Of a stretch of DNA of 19,087 nt, positions 7,640 through 17,740 are shown in pieces (within the stretch, counting starts at the first letter, position 1; every line of letters begins with the position of its first letter). A program made the position numbers and the translations under genes. The notes under the pieces were generated by a model that was given only the letters and a program-made list of their open reading frames with translations, made no database searches and was not told the DNA's origin. The DNA comes from Burkholderiales bacterium (GTDB taxonomy: Bacteria; Pseudomonadota; Gammaproteobacteria; Burkholderiales; JAEUMW01): positions 1-19,087 of the forward strand of contig JAEUMX010000203.1 in NCBI GenBank assembly GCA_016791285.1, written 5' to 3'.

Positions 7640-8278
7640 CTAATTGCCCGTGCTCAGCGACTGCATGTAGGCGGTGACCGCAACCATGTCTTCCTTGCTG
7701 AGCGCGTGCGATACCGGCGTCATCACCTTCGCGGAAGGCCGCGCCACCGTACGGAACGACTTCTGCAACTGGCCCAGCATGTATTCGGCATTCTGGCCCG
7801 CTACCCGCGGAATGGCCGTGGCGCCCTCGCCTTGCTCGCCGTGGCAGTCGGCACAGGACTTGTGCTTGCCCTTGGCGACTTCGATGGGACGCGTGTACAC
7901 CTTGCGGCCGCGCTCGGCGAGCTTCGGCGAAGCAGGCTTGCCGGGGGGCGGCGTCTGCGCCGCGTAGTGATCGGACAGGGCCTGGATCGTGGCATCGTCG
8001 AGCAAGGCCGAGATACCCCACATGTAGGCCTCCGAGCTGATCTCGTTGCGTCGCTGGTCACGGAAGAGCTTCTGCTGTTCGACGAGATACGCGACCTGCT
8101 GCGCCGCCAGGCTGGGCACCTTGGGGTCATTGCTGATGCCGCCTTCGCCGTGGCACTTGTTACAGACGTGCACGGCGCGGTTGGTGAGATTGTCGGCGGC
8201 CTTCCGATCTTCGGCTGTGGCGCTGATGGTTATGAGACCGAGCACCGCGCTCGCGACGGCTAACATCTTCTTCTTCAT
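7640..8278 (-). CDS. Periplasmic dihaem cytochrome c, c4-like
   Basis: The 212-residue product has a Sec signal peptide (MKKKMLAVAS then a hydrophobic core, cleavage expected near residue 22, before EDRK). Two haem c attachment motifs, CNKCH (39-43) and CADCH (142-146), lie in two similar cytochrome c domains. M86 (AYMWGIS) and M186 (KVMTPVS) sit where the axial Met ligands of c4 domains occur. The two-domain layout of about 190 mature residues is that of cytochrome c4, an electron carrier between the bc1 complex or other donors and terminal oxidases. GGGAG precedes the ATG by about 8 bases. It starts 120 bases beyond the cphA stop. A functional link with cyanophycin or chloride transport is not apparent from the sequence. 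Confidence 0.9.
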   Translation of the reverse strand: MKKKMLAVASAVLGLITISATAEDRKAADNLTNRAVHVCNKCHGEGGISNDPKVPSLAAQQVAYLVEQQKLFRDQRRNEISSEAYMWGISALLDDATIQALSDHYAAQTPPPGKPASPKLAERGRKVYTRPIEVAKGKHKSCADCHGEQGEGATAIPRVAGQNAEYMLGQLQKSFRTVARPSAKVMTPVSHALSKEDMVAVTAYMQSLSTGN

Positions 8279-8310
8279 CGACTGCTCCCATGGGGTGAAC
8301 ATGCCTGCGC

Positions 8311-8340
8311 AGTGTCTTGCGAGCGCGGTCCTGCCGTCAA
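8311..8340 (-). promoter_or_regulatory. Weak candidate promoter for the cytochrome c/ClC pair
   Basis: On the minus strand TTGACG (8340-8335) is followed after 18 bases by GACACT (8316-8311). The -35 is good and the -10 poor (three of six). It lies in the 120-base gap between cphA and the cytochrome gene, at a sensible distance from the cytochrome start. Confidence 0.25.
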
Positions 8341-8398
8341 GTGTCCGCGGTCGTGCCCCGCGCACCCCTTCGAGCCGCGGCGGCCGGTGTAGGGAATT

Positions 8399-10978
8399 TC
8401 AGCAGGCTGCCAGCTCGGCGATGCGCTTCTCGATATGGGCGAGCGCCGGCTCCACCTGGTCGACCAGAATCAGGCACAGGTCGCCCGCATCGAGGCGTGT
8501 GAGCGCGGTATCGATCGCCGGGATCTCGCCCCGTATCTCCTCGACCACGCCCGCGCGCCTGGCGTTGCCGAGCCCCTGTCGCAGGATGGCCAGCACTTCA
8601 CCGTCGCTCCGCCCGCGCTGGCACTTGTCCTGGTACAGGATCACCTCGTCGAAGGCGGCGCCGAGGATCTGCGTCTGCTCGCGCAGATCGACGTCGCGCC
8701 GGTCGCCGGCGCCGCTGATGACGACCACGCGCCGCCTTGCCGGCATCGCGTCGACGGCTCCGACCAGCGCCCGCATGGCGTCCGGGTTGTGCCCGTAGTC
8801 CGCGATCACGGCTGCACCGCGGTGGTCGAAGACGTTGAAGCGGCCGGGTACGGTCTGCCGATCGGACGCGAAGGTCGCGAGTCCGGCGCGGATCACGTCC
8901 CACTCGAGTCCCGCAGCCCAGGCGGCCGCGGTCGCGGCGAGCGCGTTCTCGACCTGGAAGGCGATCGCACCGTTGCGCGTGAGCGGGATGTCCGCGAGCG
9001 GGATGCGCTGGCGACGCCCTCGCATGGCGGCAACGATGGCGTCGTCTTCGACGTAAACGACCGGTCTGCCGCGCGCGCGGTGCGCCGCCATCACCGGGTG
9101 GTGGGGATCGGCCGCGAAAAAGGTGACCGAACCGGGGCAGCTCTCGGCCATCGCCGCCACCAGCGGATCGGCCGCATTCAGCACGGCGGCGCCGTCGGGC
9201 GACACGTTCTGCACCACGACCTGCTTCACGGCGGCCAGATCCTCCAGCGTGTGGATGTGATTGAGGCCGAGATGGTCGCCGGCGCCGATGTTCGTGACCA
9301 CGGCGATCCGGCAGCGATCGAACGCGAGCCCCTCGCGCAGGATTCCCCCGCGTGCGGTTTCGAACACTGCGGCGTCGACCTCCGGATGCATGAGCACGCG
9401 GCGGGCGCTGCGGGGACCGCTGCAGTCCCCCGTGTCGATCTGGCGCCCGGCGATGAAGACGCCGTCGGAGTTGGTCATGCCGACGCGCAACCCGCTGCCG
9501 GCGATGAGATGCGCGATCAGGCGCACGGTGGTGGTCTTGCCGTTGGTACCGGTGATCGCGAAGATCGGAATACGGGCGTCCTCGCCCTCGGCGAACATGT
9601 GCGAGGCGATCGCTTCGCCGACCGCCCGTCCCTTGCCGAACGAGGGGGTGAGGTGCATGCGCAGGCCCGGCGCCGCGTTGACCTCTACGATGCCACCCCC
9701 CTGTTGCTCGAGCGGGCGGCGCACGTTGTCGCACACCACGTCGACCCCGCAGATGTCGAGACCCACCATCTGGGCGGCCGCGACCGCACGCGCGGCCACC
9801 TCCGGGTGCACCTCGTCGGTCACGTCGGTGGCGGTGCCGCCCGTGCTCAGGTTCGCGTTGTTGCGCAGGATGATGCGCTGACCCCTGGGCGGCACCGAGT
9901 CCGCCGTATAGCCCTGCGTTGCCAGGCGCGCCAGCGCGATGTCGTCGAAGCTGATCTTGGTGAGCGACGTGGCGTGACCCTCGCCGCGGCGTGGATCGCG
10001 GTTGACTTGGTCGACCAGCGCGCCAACGCTGTGGACGCCATCGCCGATCACCTGGGGCGGGTCGCGTCGCGCCGCCGCGACCAGGGAGCGTCCCACGACG
10101 AGCAGGCGAAAGTCGTTGCCCGAAAGGTGGCGCTCCACGATCACGTCGTCGCGGAACTCGGCCGCCACTTCGTAGGCCGCCATCACGGCGTCGCGGCCCT
10201 CGATGGCGACCGCAACACCCTTCCCCTGGTTGCCGTCGCGCGGCTTCACCACCACCGGGCCGCCGATCTCGCAGGCGGCGCGCCACGCGTCCTCCGCATC
10301 CACGACCGGGCGGCCGAGCGGCACGGGCACGCCGGCCGCAGCAAGCAGTTTTTTCGTGAGTTCCTTGTCCTGTGCGACCGATTCCGCGATCGCGCTGCAG
10401 CGGTCCGTCTCGGCAGCCTGGATGCGGCGCTGGCGGCTGCCCCAGCCGAACTGGACGAGACTGCCGCTCGTGAGCCGGCGGTAGGGAATGCCGCGCGCGG
10501 TGGCTGCATGCACGATGGCGCCGGTGCTCGGCCCGAGACGCAGATCCTCGTCGAGCTCGCGCAGGCGCGCGAGCGCGGTGCCGACGTCGAAGGGCGCGTC
10601 CGTCATGGCGGCGCGGCAGAGTGATTCGGCCAGTGTCAGTGCAAGCCGGCCGACGGCCTCCTCGGTGTATTCGACCGCCACCTCGAATACTCCGGGCGTA
10701 CCGGCAGGTGCGGTGCGGCTGAAGGTCACCGGGCATCCTGCCTGGGCCTGCAGGCCGAGCGTCGCAAGCTCCAGCACGTGCGCGAGGGACATCGCTCCGG
10801 CGTGGGTGGCGGGCTCGAGAAACCCAATTTCCGGAAAGCGCGCGCGCAGGCGGGCTTCGACGCCGGGCATCGTGGCGAGGCTGCGCTCGTCTTCGTCGCA
10901 GGCCACGATCGCCTCGATGGCGGTATGGCGGGTCCACAGATTGGGGCCGCGCAGGATGCAGATCTTCGAGACTTCCAT
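8399..10978 (-). CDS. cphA: Cyanophycin synthetase (CphA1 type)
   Basis: The 859-residue protein has the full three-domain plan of cyanophycin synthetase, which alternately adds Asp to the backbone and Arg to its side chain with two ATP per cycle. The N-terminal domain covers about 1-160. The ATP-grasp domain (about 190-465) contains VVVKPRDGNQGKGV (242-255) and the metal-binding GIVEVNAAPGLRMH region (429-442). The Mur-ligase-like domain begins with an intact P-loop, GTNGKTT (477-483), followed by ETARGGILREG (540-550), and ends with the C-terminal ligase segment PGRFNVFDHRGAAVIADYGH (711-730). Length and motifs are those of an active enzyme. AGGAAAT precedes the ATG. It lies 31 bases after cphA' on the same strand, so the two are surely one transcription unit. 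The polymer is a cytoplasmic nitrogen reserve. Confidence 0.96.
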   Translation of the reverse strand: MEVSKICILRGPNLWTRHTAIEAIVACDEDERSLATMPGVEARLRARFPEIGFLEPATHAGAMSLAHVLELATLGLQAQAGCPVTFSRTAPAGTPGVFEVAVEYTEEAVGRLALTLAESLCRAAMTDAPFDVGTALARLRELDEDLRLGPSTGAIVHAATARGIPYRRLTSGSLVQFGWGSRQRRIQAAETDRCSAIAESVAQDKELTKKLLAAAGVPVPLGRPVVDAEDAWRAACEIGGPVVVKPRDGNQGKGVAVAIEGRDAVMAAYEVAAEFRDDVIVERHLSGNDFRLLVVGRSLVAAARRDPPQVIGDGVHSVGALVDQVNRDPRRGEGHATSLTKISFDDIALARLATQGYTADSVPPRGQRIILRNNANLSTGGTATDVTDEVHPEVAARAVAAAQMVGLDICGVDVVCDNVRRPLEQQGGGIVEVNAAPGLRMHLTPSFGKGRAVGEAIASHMFAEGEDARIPIFAITGTNGKTTTVRLIAHLIAGSGLRVGMTNSDGVFIAGRQIDTGDCSGPRSARRVLMHPEVDAAVFETARGGILREGLAFDRCRIAVVTNIGAGDHLGLNHIHTLEDLAAVKQVVVQNVSPDGAAVLNAADPLVAAMAESCPGSVTFFAADPHHPVMAAHRARGRPVVYVEDDAIVAAMRGRRQRIPLADIPLTRNGAIAFQVENALAATAAAWAAGLEWDVIRAGLATFASDRQTVPGRFNVFDHRGAAVIADYGHNPDAMRALVGAVDAMPARRRVVVISGAGDRRDVDLREQTQILGAAFDEVILYQDKCQRGRSDGEVLAILRQGLGNARRAGVVEEIRGEIPAIDTALTRLDAGDLCLILVDQVEPALAHIEKRIAELAAC

Positions 10979-11009
10979 GCAGATTTCCTGGTTTGAAGGG
11001 GTGGTGCCG

Positions 11010-13217
11010 CTAGCAGACCGCGACTTTGGCGGCACGGCCGTTGGCGCGCGCGGCTCCCGCACCGTTCGAGTCGAAGGTTTCGATGGCGGTGGCGACCGCA
11101 TCGTGCGCGAGGTCGAGGGCGACGGCCGCGGCCACCGCCGCAAGCACGGCTTCCGCCGGTGGTTTCGGCTTGCCGTTTCGCCTGCGTGACGCACCCTCGA
11201 GCGTGGCGAGCGGCGTGATCTCTGCACCCTTGCCGAGTACCACCTGCCCGTCGCTCAAGAACACGGCGCGCCGACCTTGGGTCAGGTGCTCGGCGATGAT
11301 CGGGAAGCTCGAGTCGAGCCCGTAGAAGATCACCTCGCCATCACACAAAGGCGCCATTTCGACCACGTGCGGGTCGTGGGCATTCAGTACCGCCGCGCCG
11401 TGCGGCAGCACCACGTCGACCTGCGTGCGCAAAGCCGTGTAGAGCTGGTCTGCGTCGCGCACGTCGAATTCGGCGACCTCGCTGGGCTCCCCCAGGTCGG
11501 TGACCACGCCCACCTGGCAGCGGTCGTAGGCAAGACCCTCTGCGAGGATCGTCCGCGCGCCATTCTCGAACACCGCGGCTTCGATCGCGCGGTTCATGAG
11601 CAGCCTTTGCCCTGCCTCCCAGTTCGCCGCGTTGCCGCCCTCGATCCGCCGCCGGTTGAGGTACAGCCCGCTCTGACACGCGAGGCCTACCTGCCTGCCT
11701 GCAAGGTGGAGCATCCAGGTGACGAGGCGCGCGATGAGCGTGGTGTGGTTCGCGCCGGCGACCCCCACGATCGGGATGCGGCAGTTGCTGCCCGCGGGGA
11801 AGAGGTGGTCGACGATGGCGCGTCCGACCGGACGCGGGGCGCCGTCCGCCGGCTTCAGATGCATGAGCAGGCCGGGGCCGGCATTGACCTCGACGATTGC
11901 GCCGCCTTGCTCCTCGAGCGGCCGCCCGATGTCTTCTGTCACCAGGTCGATGCCTGCGATGTCGAGTCCGACCACGCGCGCGGCGAGCGCTGCAGCCGTG
12001 GCGACGTCGGGGTGCACGCGGTCAGTGACGTCGAAGGCGACGTTGCCGTTGCGCTGGATCAGGATGGAGGCGCCTGCCGGCGGCACCGACTCCGGCGTGA
12101 AGCCCTGCCGAGCCAGGTCGGTGCGCACGGTCGAGTTCATGCGAACGGGATTCAACGGAAAGTCCTCGGTGTCGCCGCGCCGCGGATCGGAGTTGAGCTG
12201 GTTCTGGACGAGGTCGCGGATCGTCGAGCAACCGTCCGCCACCACCGCGGCGAGCTCGCCCTTCGCAGCCGCCGCCACGCGGCCGCCGACGACGAGCAGC
12301 CGATGTTCGAGCCCGGCTACGCACCGCTCGACGATGACCCCGCTGCCTTCCTCGCGGGCGACGTGGTAGGCGGCTTCGATCTCGCCGCGGTCGGTAAGAT
12401 CGGTGAACACGCCGCGGCCGTGATTGCCATCCGTTGGCTTTACCACGACCGGGAGGCCGATTTCCTCGGCCGCCTGCCAGGCGTCCTCCGCGCTCTCCAC
12501 GAGCCGCCCCTCGGGTACCGGCACACCGCAGGATCCGAGCAGGCTCTTGGTCAGGTCCTTGTCGCGGGAGATGCTCTCCGCGATCGCACTGGTGCGATCG
12601 GTTTCGGCGGTCCAGATGCGATGCTGTTGCGCGCCGTAACCCAGCTGCACGAGATTGCCCCGCGACAGACGGATCGCCGGGATGCCGCGCTCCTCGGCAG
12701 CGTTCACGATGCAGGCGGTGCTGGGTCCGAGACAGTAGGTGTCGACGCCGTCGCGCAGACCTTCGACGGCGGCGGCCACGTCGAACGGCCGATCCTCGAT
12801 TGCGGCCATCACCAGATCTCGTCCGGCCTGGAGCGCGTCGCGCGTGACCTTTTCGTGCCAGGCGGTGACCACCACCTTGTAGATCCCGCGCGTGGAAGTT
12901 TCGCGCGCCCGTCCGAATCCGCCCGCCATGCCCGCCAGGACCTGCAGTTCAAGGGTGACATGCTCGAGGATGTGCGCGGGCCAAGTGCCCTCCTGCACAC
13001 GGCGCAGGAAGCCGCCCAGTTCGCCGTAGCTGCAGCGGTGTTCCACCAGCGACGGGACCCACGACGACAGGCGTTCGTAGAATCCGGGAATGGTGTTGGA
13101 GGGCGCATCCTCCAGCTCACCAATGTCGATCCAGGCTTCCAGGACCGGGGTGTAGGTCCACATATTGGGTCCACGCAAGTGCAGGACGCGAAGAATCTCG
13201 ATGTCTCGTCTTTTCAT
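11010..13217 (-). CDS. cphA': Cyanophycin synthetase-like paralogue CphA' (degenerate Mur-ligase domain)
   Basis: The 735-residue protein aligns by eye with the downstream CphA over the N-terminal domain (1-165) and ATP-grasp domain (about 206-475: PVVVKPTDGNHGRG at 256-269, AIVEVNAGPGLLMH at 440-453). In the Mur-ligase-like domain the P-loop GTNGKTT is replaced by GVAGANHTT (485-493), losing the catalytic Lys, and ETARGGI becomes ENGARTI (551-557). The protein stops after about residue 735 without the C-terminal ligase domain found in CphA. It therefore probably retains one ATP-dependent ligation activity. Betaproteobacteria are known to carry such cphA'/cphA pairs; cyanobacterial CphA2 is a comparable shortened enzyme that polymerises beta-Asp-Arg dipeptide, but whether this one does so is inference. 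Start ATG at 13217 has AAGG six bases upstream. First gene of the minus-strand unit and divergent to the ABC exporter. Confidence 0.9.
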   Translation of the reverse strand: MKRRDIEILRVLHLRGPNMWTYTPVLEAWIDIGELEDAPSNTIPGFYERLSSWVPSLVEHRCSYGELGGFLRRVQEGTWPAHILEHVTLELQVLAGMAGGFGRARETSTRGIYKVVVTAWHEKVTRDALQAGRDLVMAAIEDRPFDVAAAVEGLRDGVDTYCLGPSTACIVNAAEERGIPAIRLSRGNLVQLGYGAQQHRIWTAETDRTSAIAESISRDKDLTKSLLGSCGVPVPEGRLVESAEDAWQAAEEIGLPVVVKPTDGNHGRGVFTDLTDRGEIEAAYHVAREEGSGVIVERCVAGLEHRLLVVGGRVAAAAKGELAAVVADGCSTIRDLVQNQLNSDPRRGDTEDFPLNPVRMNSTVRTDLARQGFTPESVPPAGASILIQRNGNVAFDVTDRVHPDVATAAALAARVVGLDIAGIDLVTEDIGRPLEEQGGAIVEVNAGPGLLMHLKPADGAPRPVGRAIVDHLFPAGSNCRIPIVGVAGANHTTLIARLVTWMLHLAGRQVGLACQSGLYLNRRRIEGGNAANWEAGQRLLMNRAIEAAVFENGARTILAEGLAYDRCQVGVVTDLGEPSEVAEFDVRDADQLYTALRTQVDVVLPHGAAVLNAHDPHVVEMAPLCDGEVIFYGLDSSFPIIAEHLTQGRRAVFLSDGQVVLGKGAEITPLATLEGASRRRNGKPKPPAEAVLAAVAAAVALDLAHDAVATAIETFDSNGAGAARANGRAAKVAVC

Positions 13218-13370
13218 GAGTTACCTTGCGGAAGGGCGGGCACTTTTTCCTGGATCCACGGGCGCCGACCGCCCGGGCGCCCGTTGCCCGGTTAACGCAC
13301 GAGCGCCGCCGGCGACGACAGGAAAGCACTGAAAATCAATGGCCGAGCACGATCGGAAGCGAAGGTTTGC

Positions 13371-13380
13371 GGTATACTCC
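13371..13380. promoter_or_regulatory. Candidate -10 element serving one or both divergent units
   Basis: TATACT (13373-13378, plus strand) is a five-of-six match to the -10 consensus. Because GTATAC is self-complementary, the minus strand reads TATACC at nearly the same place. Neither direction has a good -35 box at 16-18 bases, so activator dependence or a different sigma factor is possible. Called on the -10 match and position only. Confidence 0.3.
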
Positions 13381-13390
13381 AGAAAAATCA

Positions 13391-13433
13391 TGCCGTTAGC
13401 GGTGGTGTCAGAAATCCGGATAAGCCAACGGCA
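13391..13433 (+). promoter_or_regulatory. Imperfect inverted repeat in the leader of the ABC/DUF1854 unit
   Basis: TGCCGTTAGC (13391-13400) pairs with GCCAACGGCA (13424-13433), nine of ten positions complementary, with a 23-base loop. If transcription starts near 13385 from the element at 13373, this would be the first structure of the mRNA, and it is followed by AAGTTTTC. It could equally be a protein-binding dyad in DNA. Confidence 0.3.
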
Positions 13434-13547
13434 AGTTTTCGGGGGCAGGATGCCCGGCGCCGCGGGGGTTTTCGTCAACGCCGCGGGTTCCTGCAACGTT
13501 TCGTAGCTGTGCTCCACCCGGAGCGCAATCCCGGACCCGCCTCGAAC

Positions 13548-13562
13548 GCGGGGTTTTCCCGC
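13548..13562 (+). promoter_or_regulatory. Hairpin abutting the ribosome-binding region of the ABC exporter gene
   Basis: GCGGG (13548-13552) and CCCGC (13558-13562) form a five-pair GC stem around a GTTTT loop, ending directly before AGGATCTGC, the only Shine-Dalgarno-like stretch ahead of the ATG at 13580. The spacing from AGGAT to the ATG is long (about 13 bases), so initiation is probably weak or structured. Confidence 0.25.
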
Positions 13563-13579
13563 AGGATCTGCACGCGACA

Positions 13580-15854
<2,275 letters not shown>

Positions 15855-15883
<29 letters not shown>

Positions 15884-16367
15884 CGCAACCGGAAAGATGT
15901 CGCCCCCCGAGCTGCGGCTGTCCCGCAACGCGTTCGGGCGTCTGATGCTGGTCACGTCCGACGGACGCAGCCACGAGGGGGTGATACCGGTGTGTGCCTT
16001 TCCTATTTCGGCGCCGGGCGACAGCATCGCGCTGGTCGGCAGCGACGGTCACGAGCTCGCGTGGATCGAGCGCCTGTCGGATCTGCGCGCCGACACCCGG
16101 GCGCTGCTCGAAGAGGAGCTCGCGAGCCGCGACTTCGTGCCCGAGATCCTCCGTCTGCGCAGCGTATCGAGCTTTGCCACACCGAGTACGTGGGAGGTGG
16201 AAACGGACCGGGGCGATGCCGTCCTCGTGCTGAAGGCAGAGGAGGACATCCGCAGGCTCGGCCGATCGGGTCTATTGATCGCCGACCGCCACGGCATCCG
16301 GTTCCTGGTGCGCGATCTCGGCGCTCTGGACCACGCAAGCCGCAGACTGCTCGATCGCTTCCTCTGA
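15855..16367 (+). CDS. DUF1854 family protein, cyanophycin-associated
   Basis: The 170-residue soluble protein matches my knowledge of the DUF1854 family, found next to cyanophycin synthetases and this type of ABC transporter. It has no signal peptide or membrane segment. After a basic tail of about 15 residues comes a beta-rich core with ELRLSRNAFGRLMLV (19-33), an acidic ELAWIERLSDLRADTRALLE stretch (67-86), and RSVSSFATPSTWEVETDRGD (102-121), ending LLDRFL. No catalytic motif is evident, which favours a binding or adaptor role. The start ATG at 15855 was chosen over an upstream reading because AAGGAG stands six bases before it. It overlaps the ABC exporter's 3' end by 29 bases, so the two are translationally coupled and probably act together. 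Function is unknown. Confidence 0.85.
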
Positions 16368-16374
16368 CGGCGGC

Positions 16375-16402
16375 CGCAACGCTCGTCCGGGCGAGCGTTG
16401 CG
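16375..16402 (+). terminator. Strong stem-loop directly after the DUF1854 gene
   Basis: CGCAACGCTCG (16375-16385) and CGAGCGTTGCG (16392-16402) form a perfect 11-pair stem with a six-base loop, starting eight bases after the stop codon. No T-run follows on either strand, so it is either a Rho-assisted terminator, an mRNA 3'-end stabiliser, or both. It separates the cyanophycin-associated pair from the VanZ gene. Confidence 0.55.
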
Positions 16403-16458
16403 CGCGGCGCGGACGCCGTGGTACACAGCACTTCCCCTGATTGCCCCTCTCGCCGCGG

Positions 16459-17655
16459 ATGCCCCCAGATCACGTCGCGACACCTCTGTCGAAGCCCGCG
16501 CTCGGGCTGCTGCTTGCCGCCATCTTTCTTGCCGTGATGGCGCTCTTCTTCACGCACTACGATCTGCATCGAGACATCGGTGACAACCTCGTCGCGGGCG
16601 GCAACATGGAGCAGTCGCCCCTCACCGCGGGCGGCGCCTGGCACGTACGCGGGCCGCGCGTCGCGTGGGAGCCGCAGGGCGGCGTCGGTGCATCGGGCGC
16701 GGTGCGGCTGGCGCCACACGCCGGACGCGGCAGCAGTCTCAACTACACCGTCGGGCAGCTACCCGGAGCCGGGTTCCTCCGTGTGTCGGCACGAGTGCGC
16801 ACCGACGCCATCGTGCACGGCAGGAACGGCTGGAATACTGCACGCGTGCTGCTCTCGTTCGTCGATCGCGAGGATCGTCGAGCCCCGCACGAGATCTGCG
16901 AGTTGGACGGATCGACGGCGTGGCGGCTGTGCGAGCGCGTGATCCGGGTTCCGAACGACACCGTGGCTGTGCAGATCAACGTGCAGAACCTGGCGGCGTC
17001 CGGCACGCTGTGGGTCGACGATGTGCGGCTCGTTCCGGCTGCTGAAAAGTCCTCGGCCTTCTTCTGGCGCGCCTTCTTCGCGGTGCTCTGGTGCGCGGCG
17101 CTCGTCTATTGCGCGTGGCTTGCGCGCCTCTTCGATCGGCCACTCGGCCCGGCCATCGTCGCGATCGCCATCGTGATCATCGCCGGTGTGGCTGCGCCCG
17201 AATCGACGATCGAGCAGATCGTGGATCGCAGTGCCGACACCGTCAACGGTCTGGTGGTCGCCGAACCGTTCTCTGCCGCGCCTTCCGCTGCCGGGTCCGC
17301 GGTTTCCCGGCCGCGCTGGACGAATGAGGCGAGGAGGGCTCTGGGATGGCCGTTCGGGCTCGTGTTCACGGTCAAGAAGCTCGGCCACTTCACCCTTTTC
17401 GGGATGCTCGCGTGGGTTGCCGTCTCGTCCATCGCGCGTCGCAGCCTGGCCAGTGCGGCAACGGAACTCGCGACCACCGGCACGGCCTTGCTCCTGTTCG
17501 CCGCGGCAGCCGAAGTCATTCAGTTCCTCACCGTAAGTCGAACACCCTCGGTGGTCGATTGGGCGATCGATGCTGCCGGGATCGTTGCCGGGGGGGGGCT
17601 TGCCCTGATGTGGAGCCGTGTTGCCGCCCCCCCGATCGCCAGTCCGGTGCCTTGA
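16459..17655 (+). CDS. VanZ-domain membrane protein with an extracytoplasmic jelly-roll-like domain
   Basis: From the ATG at 16459 the product has 398 residues. A first transmembrane helix (about 13-31, LLLAAIFLAVMALFF) is followed by a roughly 140-residue beta-rich segment starting NLVAGGNMEQ and ending SGTLWVDDVRLVP, the pattern of carbohydrate-binding-module-like (CBM4/9) jelly rolls. Two more helices follow (about 175-222). After a hydrophilic loop comes a VanZ-like C-terminus: KKLGHFTLFGMLAW, then AEVIQFLTVSRTPSVVDWAI with the family's E-x2-Q and R-x5-D spacing, then a Gly-rich last helix. VanZ proteins are named for teicoplanin resistance, but most have unknown functions, and resistance should not be inferred. 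The start is uncertain: a TTG at 16441 gives six more residues, and neither start has a visible Shine-Dalgarno site. It lies beyond a strong hairpin from the DUF1854 gene, so a shared function is not implied. Confidence 0.75.
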   Translation: MPPDHVATPLSKPALGLLLAAIFLAVMALFFTHYDLHRDIGDNLVAGGNMEQSPLTAGGAWHVRGPRVAWEPQGGVGASGAVRLAPHAGRGSSLNYTVGQLPGAGFLRVSARVRTDAIVHGRNGWNTARVLLSFVDREDRRAPHEICELDGSTAWRLCERVIRVPNDTVAVQINVQNLAASGTLWVDDVRLVPAAEKSSAFFWRAFFAVLWCAALVYCAWLARLFDRPLGPAIVAIAIVIIAGVAAPESTIEQIVDRSADTVNGLVVAEPFSAAPSAAGSAVSRPRWTNEARRALGWPFGLVFTVKKLGHFTLFGMLAWVAVSSIARRSLASAATELATTGTALLLFAAAAEVIQFLTVSRTPSVVDWAIDAAGIVAGGGLALMWSRVAAPPIASPVP

Positions 17656-17740
17656 CGGCTCGGCGTCTTGCTCGCGTCTGCCGATCGAGACTTGCCTGCG
17701 GCCTTGTTGAATCCAGCTTCGGAAACATGCCAGGGCTTCG

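Larger units (their letters stand above)
13218..13579. other. Divergent intergenic region between cphA' and the ABC exporter
   Basis: These 362 bases hold no convincing gene and should contain the promoters of both transcription units. Visible structures are a GGTATACTCC element at 13371-13380, an imperfect 10-base inverted repeat at 13391-13400/13424-13433, a small hairpin with arms GGGCA/TGCCC (13443-13447/13451-13455), and a hairpin just before the ABC gene (13548-13562). A 38-codon reading frame from 13390 exists but lacks a ribosome-binding site. Confidence 0.6.

Noticed and set aside
13390..13506. 38-codon frame in the divergent region, possible leader peptide
   Set aside because: No Shine-Dalgarno sequence and no run of regulatory codons such as Arg or Asp that would suggest attenuation.
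16441..17655. Teicoplanin resistance gene vanZ
   Set aside because: Only the C-terminal part is VanZ-like and no vanHAX genes are present. VanZ-domain proteins are widespread in bacteria without this resistance.
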